64,000 nt of DNA, from assembly GCF_011752625.1 (NCBI RefSeq), contig NZ_VWXD01000002.1:62001-126000 (forward strand). The letters are read 5' to 3'. This document shows, piece after piece, positions 57,497 through 64,000 of the stretch. Both the position numbers and the translations under genes were made by a program. Under the pieces are notes generated by a model, which worked only from the letters and a program-made list of their open reading frames with translations, was not told the DNA's origin and ran no database searches. The first letter of the stretch is position 1. The number at the start of each line of letters is the position of its first letter. Source of the DNA: Candidatus Pantoea formicae. Its GTDB lineage: Bacteria > Pseudomonadota > Gammaproteobacteria > Enterobacterales > Enterobacteriaceae.

Positions 57497-58930
57497 TTAC
57501 ATATTACGAATATAATCATCCATTTCAGTTTTCAGGTTATCGGACTTGGTGCCGAAAATCGCCTGCACACCGGAACCTGCCACCACGACACCACGTGCGC
57601 CAAGATTTTTCAGCTCAGCTTGATTAACCTTAGCGACATCCGCCACGCTGACACGCAGACGGGTAATACAGGCATCAAGGTTGGTGATGTTCTCTTTGCC
57701 ACCAAATGCGGTAACCAGTTTACCCGCCATTTCACTGCCAGTTGCACTGCTCTGTTCCATTGCCGTGTCCTCACGTCCAGGTGTTTTCAGATTCAGTTTC
57801 ACGATCAGCACACGGAAAACGGTGTAATAGATCAGGCCGTAAATGATACCAACAATCGGGAACAGCCAGATCTTGCTGCTGTTACCGCTCAGCACCACGA
57901 AATCGATCAAACCGTGTGAGAAACTGGTGCCGTCGCGCATACCCAACAGAATACAGATAGGGAATGCCAGACCAGCCAAAATCGCATGGATCACGTAAAG
58001 AATTGGAGCCACGAACATGAATGAGAATTCAATCGGCTCGGTGATACCGGTCAGGAATGAAGTCAGCGCGGCGGAGATCATGATGCCGCCTACTTTGGCG
58101 CGGTTTTCCGGCTTAGCTGAGTGCCAGATAGCAATTGCAGCGGCTGGCAGGCCATACATTTTGAACAGGAAGCCACCAGAAAGTTTACCCGCAGTCGGAT
58201 CGCCCGCCATGTAACGAGGGATATCACCGTGGAACACCTGACCCGCGGCGTTGGTGAACTCACCAATCTGCATCTGGAAAGGAACGTTCCAGATGTGATG
58301 CAGGCCAAACGGCACCAATGAACGCTCAACCACACCATAAATGCCGAACGCAACAACCGGGTTTTGATAAGCCGCCCACTGTGAGAAGTCCTGAATCGCG
58401 CTACCAATCGGTGGCCAGATAAAGGACAGCACAATACCGGTGAAAATCGCGGTCAGACCCGAAATAATCGGTACGAAACGTTTACCGGCAAAAAAGCCGA
58501 GGTACTCAGGCAGTTTTATGCGGTAGAAGCGGTTGAACATATACGCGGCAATCGAACCGGCAATGATACCGCCCAATACCCCTGTATCGGCCAAATGCTT
58601 TGCATCAATCTCCGCAGCGGGTAGATGTAACACCAGAGGTGCAACCACCGCCATGGTCTTCACCATGATGCCGTAGGCCACCACGGCAGCCAGTGCCGAA
58701 ACACCGTCATTATTCGTAAAACCTAAGGCGACACCAATCGCGAAGATCAACGGCATATTAGCAAAGACGGAACCGCCCGCCTCTGCCATCACATGGGAAA
58801 CAACAGCAGGTAACCAGCTGAAGTTTGCTGAACCAACACCTAGCAAAATACCGGCAATCGGCAGAACCGAAACCGGCAACATCAGCGATTTACCTACTTT
58901 TTGCAGGTTCGCAAATGCGTTCTTGAACAT
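57497..58930 (-). CDS. ptsG: Glucose-specific PTS enzyme IICB
   Basis: Transports and phosphorylates glucose. ATG 58930 with GGAGCTTCT upstream gives 477 residues, the E. coli length, starting [20 protein letters not shown]. The IIC membrane domain includes [16 protein letters not shown] and [19 protein letters not shown]; a linker (about residues 380-400) leads to the IIB domain with the phosphorylated Cys in [13 protein letters not shown]. Downstream text ends MDDYIRNM. A Mlc-like operator and a CRP-like site lie upstream, matching known control of ptsG. Confidence 0.96.
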   Translation of the reverse strand: MFKNAFANLQKVGKSLMLPVSVLPIAGILLGVGSANFSWLPAVVSHVMAEAGGSVFANMPLIFAIGVALGFTNNDGVSALAAVVAYGIMVKTMAVVAPLVLHLPAAEIDAKHLADTGVLGGIIAGSIAAYMFNRFYRIKLPEYLGFFAGKRFVPIISGLTAIFTGIVLSFIWPPIGSAIQDFSQWAAYQNPVVAFGIYGVVERSLVPFGLHHIWNVPFQMQIGEFTNAAGQVFHGDIPRYMAGDPTAGKLSGGFLFKMYGLPAAAIAIWHSAKPENRAKVGGIMISAALTSFLTGITEPIEFSFMFVAPILYVIHAILAGLAFPICILLGMRDGTSFSHGLIDFVVLSGNSSKIWLFPIVGIIYGLIYYTVFRVLIVKLNLKTPGREDTAMEQSSATGSEMAGKLVTAFGGKENITNLDACITRLRVSVADVAKVNQAELKNLGARGVVVAGSGVQAIFGTKSDNLKTEMDDYIRNM

Positions 58931-59020
58931 AGAAGCTCCTGAGTATGAGTGCATTTTTGCGCAGTGCGCATGGCAAAGGGGGAGGATCCTTCACCGGGGT
59001 GACGCTGAGCGTCTTTTGAT

Positions 59021-59042
59021 TTATTACGAAGGGTAAAATAAA
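59021..59042. promoter_or_regulatory. Mlc-type operator of ptsG
   Basis: On the minus strand the site reads TTTATTTTACCC then TTCGTAATAA, closely like the E. coli ptsG Mlc operator (TTATTTTAC...GTAATAAATAAA). It lies about 90 bp upstream of the ptsG start codon. Supports glucose induction through Mlc. Confidence 0.65.
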
Positions 59043-59056
59043 TAGAGATTTGGTAC

Positions 59057-59075
59057 TTTGACGGCTATCACGTTT
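59057..59075. promoter_or_regulatory. CRP-like site of ptsG
   Basis: On the minus strand CGTGATAGCCGTCAAA has the arms GTGA and TCA-like of the CRP consensus at the right spacing. It sits just upstream of the Mlc-type site, as in E. coli ptsG. Match is partial. Confidence 0.45.
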
Positions 59076-59213
59076 CGCTGATGATCATCACTTGCTTTCA
59101 GTTATTTCTGACTGACTTGCCTTAAAATACAGCAATAAAACACTGCCCGAACCGCCTTATCGGCAGCTCAGGTCAGTGCTATCAAATTAATTCAGAGTTT
59201 GAAATAAAACGAA

Positions 59214-60005
59214 TCAGCCGCCGAGACGACTCATTGGAACATGGAAGAGACGTGAGAAGTTTTCAGTCGTTGCAGCCGCCAGCGTTTCGATATCCACCCC
59301 TTTGAGTACTGCCATGTAATCGGCCACATCACGGGTAAAGGCGGGCTGATTCTCTTTGCCACGGTGCGGCACAGGGGCGAGGTAGGGTGAATCGGTCTCC
59401 ACCAGCATGCGATCCAGCGGCACGTAACGCGCCGCGTCACGGATTTGCTCGGCATTACGGAAGGTCAGAATACCGGAAAACGAAATATAGAACCCCATAT
59501 CCAACAATTTTGCGGCGGTGGCTTGGTCTTCTGTAAAGCAGTGCAGCACACCACCACACTTTTCAACTTGCTCCTCACGCAGAATGGCGAGCGTATCTTC
59601 GCGCGCGTCACGCGTATGCACGATGATCGGCTTATTCAACGCAATGCCGGTACGGATGTGTTCGCGAAATGAGGCTTGCTGCTGCGCTTTGGTTTCCTGC
59701 TGATAAAAATAATCCAGACCCGTTTCACCCAGCGCGATAACCTGCTCTTCTGCAGCCAAACGACGAAACTCTTCCACATCGTAAGGCGCTTCCTGATTGA
59801 GCGGATGCACACCGCACGCCAGTGCGATGTTCTCACGCCCAGCCACCAGCTGTTTGATTTTGTAGTAATCCGGCAGCGTAGTGGCAATCGCCAGCATAAA
59901 CTTCACGTCACGCGCTGCGGCTTTTGCGATCACATCATCAAGGTCGCGGTGCTGCTTTTCATAATCAAGGCCATCAAGATGGCAATGCGAATCAACAATA
60001 AACAT
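59214..60005 (-). CDS. ycfH: TatD-family metal-dependent hydrolase YcfH
   Basis: A 263-residue TIM-barrel hydrolase of the TatD family; members act as DNases or deoxyribonuclease-like phosphatases, the role of YcfH being unsettled. Metal ligands are seen in FIVDSHCHLDGLDY, ALGETGLDYFY, PIIVHTRDAREDT, GVLHCFTED and VETDSPYLAPVPHRG. ATG 60005 matches the E. coli N-terminus; an ATG six codons earlier touching the holB stop is an alternative. Last gene of the pabC-mltG-tmk-holB-ycfH series. Confidence 0.93.
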   Translation of the reverse strand: MFIVDSHCHLDGLDYEKQHRDLDDVIAKAAARDVKFMLAIATTLPDYYKIKQLVAGRENIALACGVHPLNQEAPYDVEEFRRLAAEEQVIALGETGLDYFYQQETKAQQQASFREHIRTGIALNKPIIVHTRDAREDTLAILREEQVEKCGGVLHCFTEDQATAAKLLDMGFYISFSGILTFRNAEQIRDAARYVPLDRMLVETDSPYLAPVPHRGKENQPAFTRDVADYMAVLKGVDIETLAAATTENFSRLFHVPMSRLGG

Positions 60006-60023
60006 AGTTTTCTCTTTGTTCAT

Positions 60024-61013
60024 TTAACCGACGGTCGCGGGCGTAATCAACTGTCCCCAGGCTAACAGTCGGTCGGTCAAAATCAGTTCACGATTCAGTG
60101 CAGCGACATGTAAAAGCTGCTTACGGCACTGCATCCACTGCTGTGCGCTGGCATTCAAGGCGCTGCTGTTGAGCTGCTGAGCCAGCTGTGTGACCACATC
60201 AGGACGATCGCCATTGCTGAGCCAATTACTGGCACCTTGCTGCACTTTCATTGCATCAACCAGCAGCGAAATCAGCCAACTCAGACGCTCTGCCACATCG
60301 TCACTGTTTAACGCAGGCAAAAGTTGCAATACATCACCGTTCAATGCGGTCAACAACATTGCGCACAGCTTCTCACGTGCCTGCCAGCGTTCAGGCTGCA
60401 GCAGTGCTAAGGCTGCTGCAGGTGCTCCGTTGCTTAACCGCAAAGCGGCACGCAACACCGCTTCCGATTGCGGCTGCTGCTTTTGCAGCCAGGGTAAACT
60501 CTGAATCTCCTCCGGCGGAGACAGATGCCACGTCATACAGCGACTGCGTAGCGTGGCCAGTAACCGCGAGGGTTCGCGTACGCTGAGAAAGAACCAGCAG
60601 TTTGCAGGCGGCTCTTCCAGCGTTTTCAACAGGGCGTTGGCCGCAGCTTCAGTGAGCTGAGCAGCATCCGGTAGCCAGACAATCTTGGCCCCACCCTGCT
60701 GAGCAAAATGGTAGAGCTTTTCAGTGACATCTCTGACCGCGTCGATGCCCAATGAAGATTTGCCCTTTTCAGCTTCCAACCGATACCAGTCAGGGTGTGT
60801 ATGCGCCTGCATCAACTGACAGCCATGGCAATGCCCGCAACTTTTTAACCCCTCCGGCTGCTGGCACATCAACCATCGGCTGACACCCCAAACCAGCGCA
60901 TCATCTCCCATACCCTCAATGGCTTGAATCAGTAAGGCGTGATGCGCCTGCCCAGCCTGATGACGGGTGATAATCTGCCGATAAGGCTGGTTCAGCCACG
61001 GATACCAGTTCAT
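60024..61013 (-). CDS. holB: DNA polymerase III subunit delta'
   Basis: Clamp-loader subunit of 329 residues (E. coli 334). AAA+ fold with the degenerate P-loop region [19 protein letters not shown], the zinc module Cys residues in [20 protein letters not shown] and [20 protein letters not shown] with the arginine-finger motif following ([13 protein letters not shown]). ATG overlaps the tmk stop by 4 bp. Essential in E. coli. Confidence 0.96.
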   Translation of the reverse strand: MNWYPWLNQPYRQIITRHQAGQAHHALLIQAIEGMGDDALVWGVSRWLMCQQPEGLKSCGHCHGCQLMQAHTHPDWYRLEAEKGKSSLGIDAVRDVTEKLYHFAQQGGAKIVWLPDAAQLTEAAANALLKTLEEPPANCWFFLSVREPSRLLATLRSRCMTWHLSPPEEIQSLPWLQKQQPQSEAVLRAALRLSNGAPAAALALLQPERWQAREKLCAMLLTALNGDVLQLLPALNSDDVAERLSWLISLLVDAMKVQQGASNWLSNGDRPDVVTQLAQQLNSSALNASAQQWMQCRKQLLHVAALNRELILTDRLLAWGQLITPATVG

Positions 61014-61645
61014 GCCATCTGGCCTGCTAGCCAGTTACGCAATGCCAGCTGAAGCGATGATGTTACGCCACTGATATTTTGTGTCGCATCGATGGTGATA
61101 ATCGAAGGGTCGGACTCCGCTAAGGCGAGATAACGTTCACGCGTGCGCTCAAAAAAGCGCAGCGATTCCTGTTCGATGCGATCCAGCTCTCCGCGTGCAC
61201 GTGCACGTTGCAAACCAATTTCTGGCGTCACATCCAGATAAAGCGTGAGGTCGGGACGAAAATCACCGAGCACGGCATCGCGTAGCGTGGTCATCAACTG
61301 CGTGTCCAAACCACGACCGCCGCCCTGATAGGCTTGTGAGGATAAATCATGACGATCGCCAATCACCCACGCGCCGCGTGCCAGAGCAGGTTTGATCACA
61401 TTCTCCACCAACTGCACACGTGCTGCGTACAGCATCAACAATTCGGCTTTATCAGTCACCTGTTCGCCATCTATCCCCTGTTTAACCAGGACACGTAATT
61501 GCTCAGCGAGCGGCGTCCCACCGGGTTCACGGGTAAAGACGACATCATGAATACCCTGCTCATGCAGAACCGCGACCACTGCATCACGCGCTGTGGTCTT
61601 GCCTGCACCCTCCAGGCCCTCAATGACGATAAACTTACTTTTCAT
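61010..61645 (-). CDS. tmk: Thymidylate kinase
   Basis: Converts dTMP to dTDP. A 211-residue P-loop kinase with [55 protein letters not shown] and the lid [20 protein letters not shown], all as in E. coli Tmk (213 residues). Overlaps mltG by 11 bp upstream and holB by 4 bp downstream. Confidence 0.97.
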   Translation of the reverse strand: MKSKFIVIEGLEGAGKTTARDAVVAVLHEQGIHDVVFTREPGGTPLAEQLRVLVKQGIDGEQVTDKAELLMLYAARVQLVENVIKPALARGAWVIGDRHDLSSQAYQGGGRGLDTQLMTTLRDAVLGDFRPDLTLYLDVTPEIGLQRARARGELDRIEQESLRFFERTRERYLALAESDPSIITIDATQNISGVTSSLQLALRNWLAGQMA

Positions 61646-62654
61646 TTTTTTCCTTCATAGCCAGTCGGTATACCTGCACCGCTTTATTGTGACTGGCGAG
61701 ATTGGTGGTAAAGGTATGACCGCCTTTACCATCAGCAACAAAATAGAGGTAATTTGTTTTCTCTGGATGCGCCGCAGCTTCCAGTGAGGCACGCCCCGGC
61801 ATGGCAATGGGACCGGGCGGCAAGCCACTGATGCTATAGGTATTGTAATCGGTTGGCGTTTCCAGATCTTTACGCGTCAAGGTGCCGGTATAGCTGTCTC
61901 CCATCCCATAAATCACGGTGGGATCAGTTTGCAACTTCATGCCGGTACGCAGGCGGTTGATAAACACTGACGCAACCCGTGCGCGCTCTTCACTCACGCC
62001 GGTTTCTTTCTCGATGATCGATGCCATCGTCACCAGGTCCTGCTCTTTTTTATAAGGCAGATTATCCATGCGGCCCTGCCAGATTTCATCGACCAGCTTA
62101 TTCATGCGGGCGTGAGCACGCTCTAACAGCGCCACATCGCTGGTATTGGCGGTGTAGAGGTAAGTATCCGGGTAAAAAGCGCCCTCGAGCTGGCTGGCAT
62201 CCAGTTTCAAGGCGGTCGCCACCGTGGCAAACTCATCGTCCGTCAGCGTGTGTTTGATGTAAGGCGCTTTGCGCAGTTCTGCCAGCCACTCTTTAAGACG
62301 AGAGCCTTCAACAAAACGTACCGGGAATTGAGCCTCTTTGCCACTGGCTAACAACTCAAGCAGTTGGCGCACCGTCATGTTGCTTTCCAGCCGATAGGTT
62401 CCCGCTTTGAATTTGGCCAACTCCGGCTCAAGTTTCAGCAACGGGCCGAACCAGATGCTGTCAGGAATGATGTGCTGGCTCTCCAGCTGCGCTTCCAACA
62501 CCACGCGACCACTGCCTGCGGGTAGCGTGTAAATGGTTTCCTGGTTGATGGTCAAAGGTGTATCGGCTAAACGTTGAATCTGCCAATAACTAAATGCAGC
62601 CGCGAGGCCTGCAATCGCCACCGCGCTGGCGAAAATTTTTTTCATTCGGGTCAT
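61635..62654 (-). CDS. mltG: Endolytic murein transglycosylase MltG
   Basis: Inner-membrane enzyme that cuts nascent glycan strands and sets their length (formerly YceG). One N-terminal membrane helix ([18 protein letters not shown]), a LysM-like region and the YceG domain with the catalytic Glu in [19 protein letters not shown], then [20 protein letters not shown] and [23 protein letters not shown] 62654 overlaps the pabC stop (ATGA) and has GGAAG upstream, 339 residues; an ATG three codons later gives the MKK start used in E. coli. Confidence 0.94.
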   Translation of the reverse strand: MTRMKKIFASAVAIAGLAAAFSYWQIQRLADTPLTINQETIYTLPAGSGRVVLEAQLESQHIIPDSIWFGPLLKLEPELAKFKAGTYRLESNMTVRQLLELLASGKEAQFPVRFVEGSRLKEWLAELRKAPYIKHTLTDDEFATVATALKLDASQLEGAFYPDTYLYTANTSDVALLERAHARMNKLVDEIWQGRMDNLPYKKEQDLVTMASIIEKETGVSEERARVASVFINRLRTGMKLQTDPTVIYGMGDSYTGTLTRKDLETPTDYNTYSISGLPPGPIAMPGRASLEAAAHPEKTNYLYFVADGKGGHTFTTNLASHNKAVQVYRLAMKEKNEK

Positions 62655-63463
62655 GATGCTTCCATCGTCTGGCAACTGGCCTGCAGTTGCTGATACAGCG
62701 TGCGTGCGGTAAATGAGACATCGTCAATTTTCCGCACAGGTAAAACCGGCATCAGGGCATTGCAAATCACCACTTCATCGGCGTTCAGTACATCGTCCCT
62801 GCTGCCGTCAATCAACTGACAAGCCTGGCCTGATCGCGCCATTTGCGCCATCAGATAACGGCGCATAATGCCGTTAACGCCTGCTTGTTCAAGGCGCGGC
62901 GTAAAAATGTTATTGCCTTTGCGCCAGAATAAATTGGCCGCACAGCATTCCACCACCGTCCCCGCAGTGTCAAGCACCAGCGCTTCGTCAGCTTCCGACT
63001 GATCAAGATGATGGCGAATCAGTACTTGTTCCAGTCGGTTAAGATGCTTAAGTCCCGCCAGCAAGGGATTGCGCGCCAGCGTGATCGGGCTGGTCACAAG
63101 GGACGCACCCTGCTGTTGCAAGGTTGCGTAATGCTGCGGCCAGGGTGAAAGTGACAGAATGCGTGTCGGTGCCGCGCAGCCCTTGCGGCTGTAGCCTCGA
63201 CCGCCTGCGCCTGGCGTCAAAATCACTTTCAATACAGCTTGGCTTTGCTGGGCGGCAATCTGCTGCATCTCGGTTGCCAACTGCGGCAGATTGGGTAATG
63301 GCATAAACAAGCGCTCACAGCTTTCTTGCAATCGCTGTAAATGGGCTGCCAATAACTGGATTTTGCCGTCCAGTATGGCCGCCGTTGTAAAACAACCGTC
63401 ACCAAACTGTACCGCGCGATCCCGCGCAGCAATGTCGGTCTGTTCAATGCCGTTTATCCACAT
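62651..63463 (-). CDS. pabC: Aminodeoxychorismate lyase PabC
   Basis: A PLP enzyme that makes p-aminobenzoate for folate from aminodeoxychorismate. The 270-residue protein (E. coli 269) has [19 protein letters not shown], the PLP Lys in [45 protein letters not shown]-type text and [12 protein letters not shown] 63463 is preferred because AGGGG is 8 bp upstream and the N-terminus matches E. coli; an ATG two codons earlier exists. Lies after fabF and before mltG, as in E. coli. Confidence 0.94.
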   Translation of the reverse strand: MWINGIEQTDIAARDRAVQFGDGCFTTAAILDGKIQLLAAHLQRLQESCERLFMPLPNLPQLATEMQQIAAQQSQAVLKVILTPGAGGRGYSRKGCAAPTRILSLSPWPQHYATLQQQGASLVTSPITLARNPLLAGLKHLNRLEQVLIRHHLDQSEADEALVLDTAGTVVECCAANLFWRKGNNIFTPRLEQAGVNGIMRRYLMAQMARSGQACQLIDGSRDDVLNADEVVICNALMPVLPVRKIDDVSFTARTLYQQLQASCQTMEAS

Positions 63464-63541
63464 AGCCATTGCCCCTAACTACTGTGCTGTCTGAATACCA
63501 CTGACAGAAGTAAGAATCCACGTTGTTGCGTGACAAAATAT

Positions 63542-63568
63542 AAAAAAGGCCCGCAATGCGGGCCTCTG
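63542..63568 (-). terminator. Terminator of fabF
   Basis: AGGCCCGC-AAT-GCGGGCCT hairpin followed on the minus strand by TTTTTTA, 17 bp after the fabF stop codon. Confidence 0.93.
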
Positions 63569-63585
63569 TTTGGGCTAGGTAGGGA

Positions 63586-64000
63586 TTATACCTTGCGGAA
63601 GATCAGCGAGCCGTTGGTGCCGCCAAATCCGAAGGAGTTACACAACGTGTACTCCAATCCACTCACCTGACGCGCCGTATGCGGCACGAAGTCAAGGTCG
63701 CAACCTTCATCTGGGTTATCCAGGTTGATGGTTGGTGGAACCGCTTGATCGCGCAGCGCCAGAATCGAATAAATCGCTTCTACCGCGCCTGCTGCACCCA
63801 GCAAGTGGCCGGTCATGGATTTGGTAGAGCTCACCATAACGCTGTGAGCCGCTGCACCAAATACAGACTTGACCGCCTGAGCTTCAGCTTTGTCACCCGC
63901 TGGCGTTGAGGTGCCATGCGCGTTGACGTAGCCAATCTGTTCAGCATTCAGCTGCGCATCACGCAATGCATTCACCATCGCGGCGGCTGCACCTGAACCA
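63586..64000 (-). CDS. fabF: Beta-ketoacyl-ACP synthase II, C-terminal part
   Basis: Fatty-acid chain elongation enzyme; the gene runs off the right end of the window and only the last 137 codons are present. Two of the catalytic residues are visible: His in [18 protein letters not shown] and His in [20 protein letters not shown]. The end [19 protein letters not shown] is nearly the E. coli sequence. The nucleophilic Cys lies outside. Its place before pabC matches E. coli. Confidence 0.97.
   Translation of the reverse strand, partial: GSGAAAAMVNALRDAQLNAEQIGYVNAHGTSTPAGDKAEAQAVKSVFGAAAHSVMVSSTKSMTGHLLGAAGAVEAIYSILALRDQAVPPTINLDNPDEGCDLDFVPHTARQVSGLEYTLCNSFGFGGTNGSLIFRKV

Overview
The window looks like a chromosomal segment of an enterobacterium of the Erwiniaceae (Pantoea/Erwinia type). 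The backbone genes (ghrA-ycdX-ycdY, treA, ycgR, emtA/ldcA, icd, rluE-nudJ-mnmA-hflD-purB, phoPQ, roxA, pepT, cobB, lolCDE, mfd, ycfJ, ndh, ycfP-nagZ-thiK-lpoB-ycfL-hinT, ptsG, ycfH-holB-tmk-mltG-pabC-fabF) closely match Escherichia coli proteins in length and sequence, and from treA to fabF their order broadly runs opposite to the E. coli map. ERIC repeats, a ferrioxamine receptor and plant cell wall sugar genes fit a plant-associated relative. No tRNA, rRNA, insertion sequence or CRISPR array was seen.

Layout. 1-7.5 kb: the end of a CoA-transferase gene, the ghrA-ycdX-ycdY operon, trehalase treA, a ferrioxamine receptor foxA with a Fur-box-like site, and a small YmgE-type membrane protein. 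7.7-17.2 kb: ycgR, then an inserted sugar locus: FGGY kinase, split transketolase, ribose-type ABC transporter with a DUF2291 lipoprotein, and a divergent SorC-family regulator. The same 14-bp palindrome lies in front of both the transporter genes and the transketolase/kinase genes. 17.2-24 kb: emtA/ldcA, an MBL-fold protein and a run of small lipoprotein, secreted or membrane genes. This run includes a GC-rich, hairpin-rich block without a convincing gene (22.63-23.13 kb) and a 42-bp x 6 tandem repeat (23.19-23.44 kb). 24.2-28.5 kb: an MscS-type channel and an A/T-rich gtrABC O-antigen modification operon ending beside the 3' end of icd. 28.5-43.4 kb: conserved housekeeping genes, including phoPQ with a recognisable PhoP box. 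43.4-44.3 kb: ERIC elements bracketing a small unknown gene. 44.3-54.1 kb: mfd to hinT. 54.1-57.2 kb: a rhamnogalacturonan-type transporter plus GH105 hydrolase pair (rhiTN-like) with good CRP and KdgR sites, where E. coli carries fhuE. 57.5-64 kb: ptsG with a Mlc-like operator, then ycfH-holB-tmk-mltG-pabC and the cut end of fabF.

How it fits together. Three accessory modules sit in the conserved backbone. Two are carbon-scavenging systems that could both feed on plant wall sugars: the transketolase locus, whose logic resembles the apulose-phosphate route but without an isomerase, and the rhiTN pair. The third modifies the cell surface (gtrABC). The best candidates for undescribed biology are the kinase/transketolase/DUF2291 sugar system with its twin operators, and the structured block plus 42-bp repeat array at 22.6-23.4 kb.
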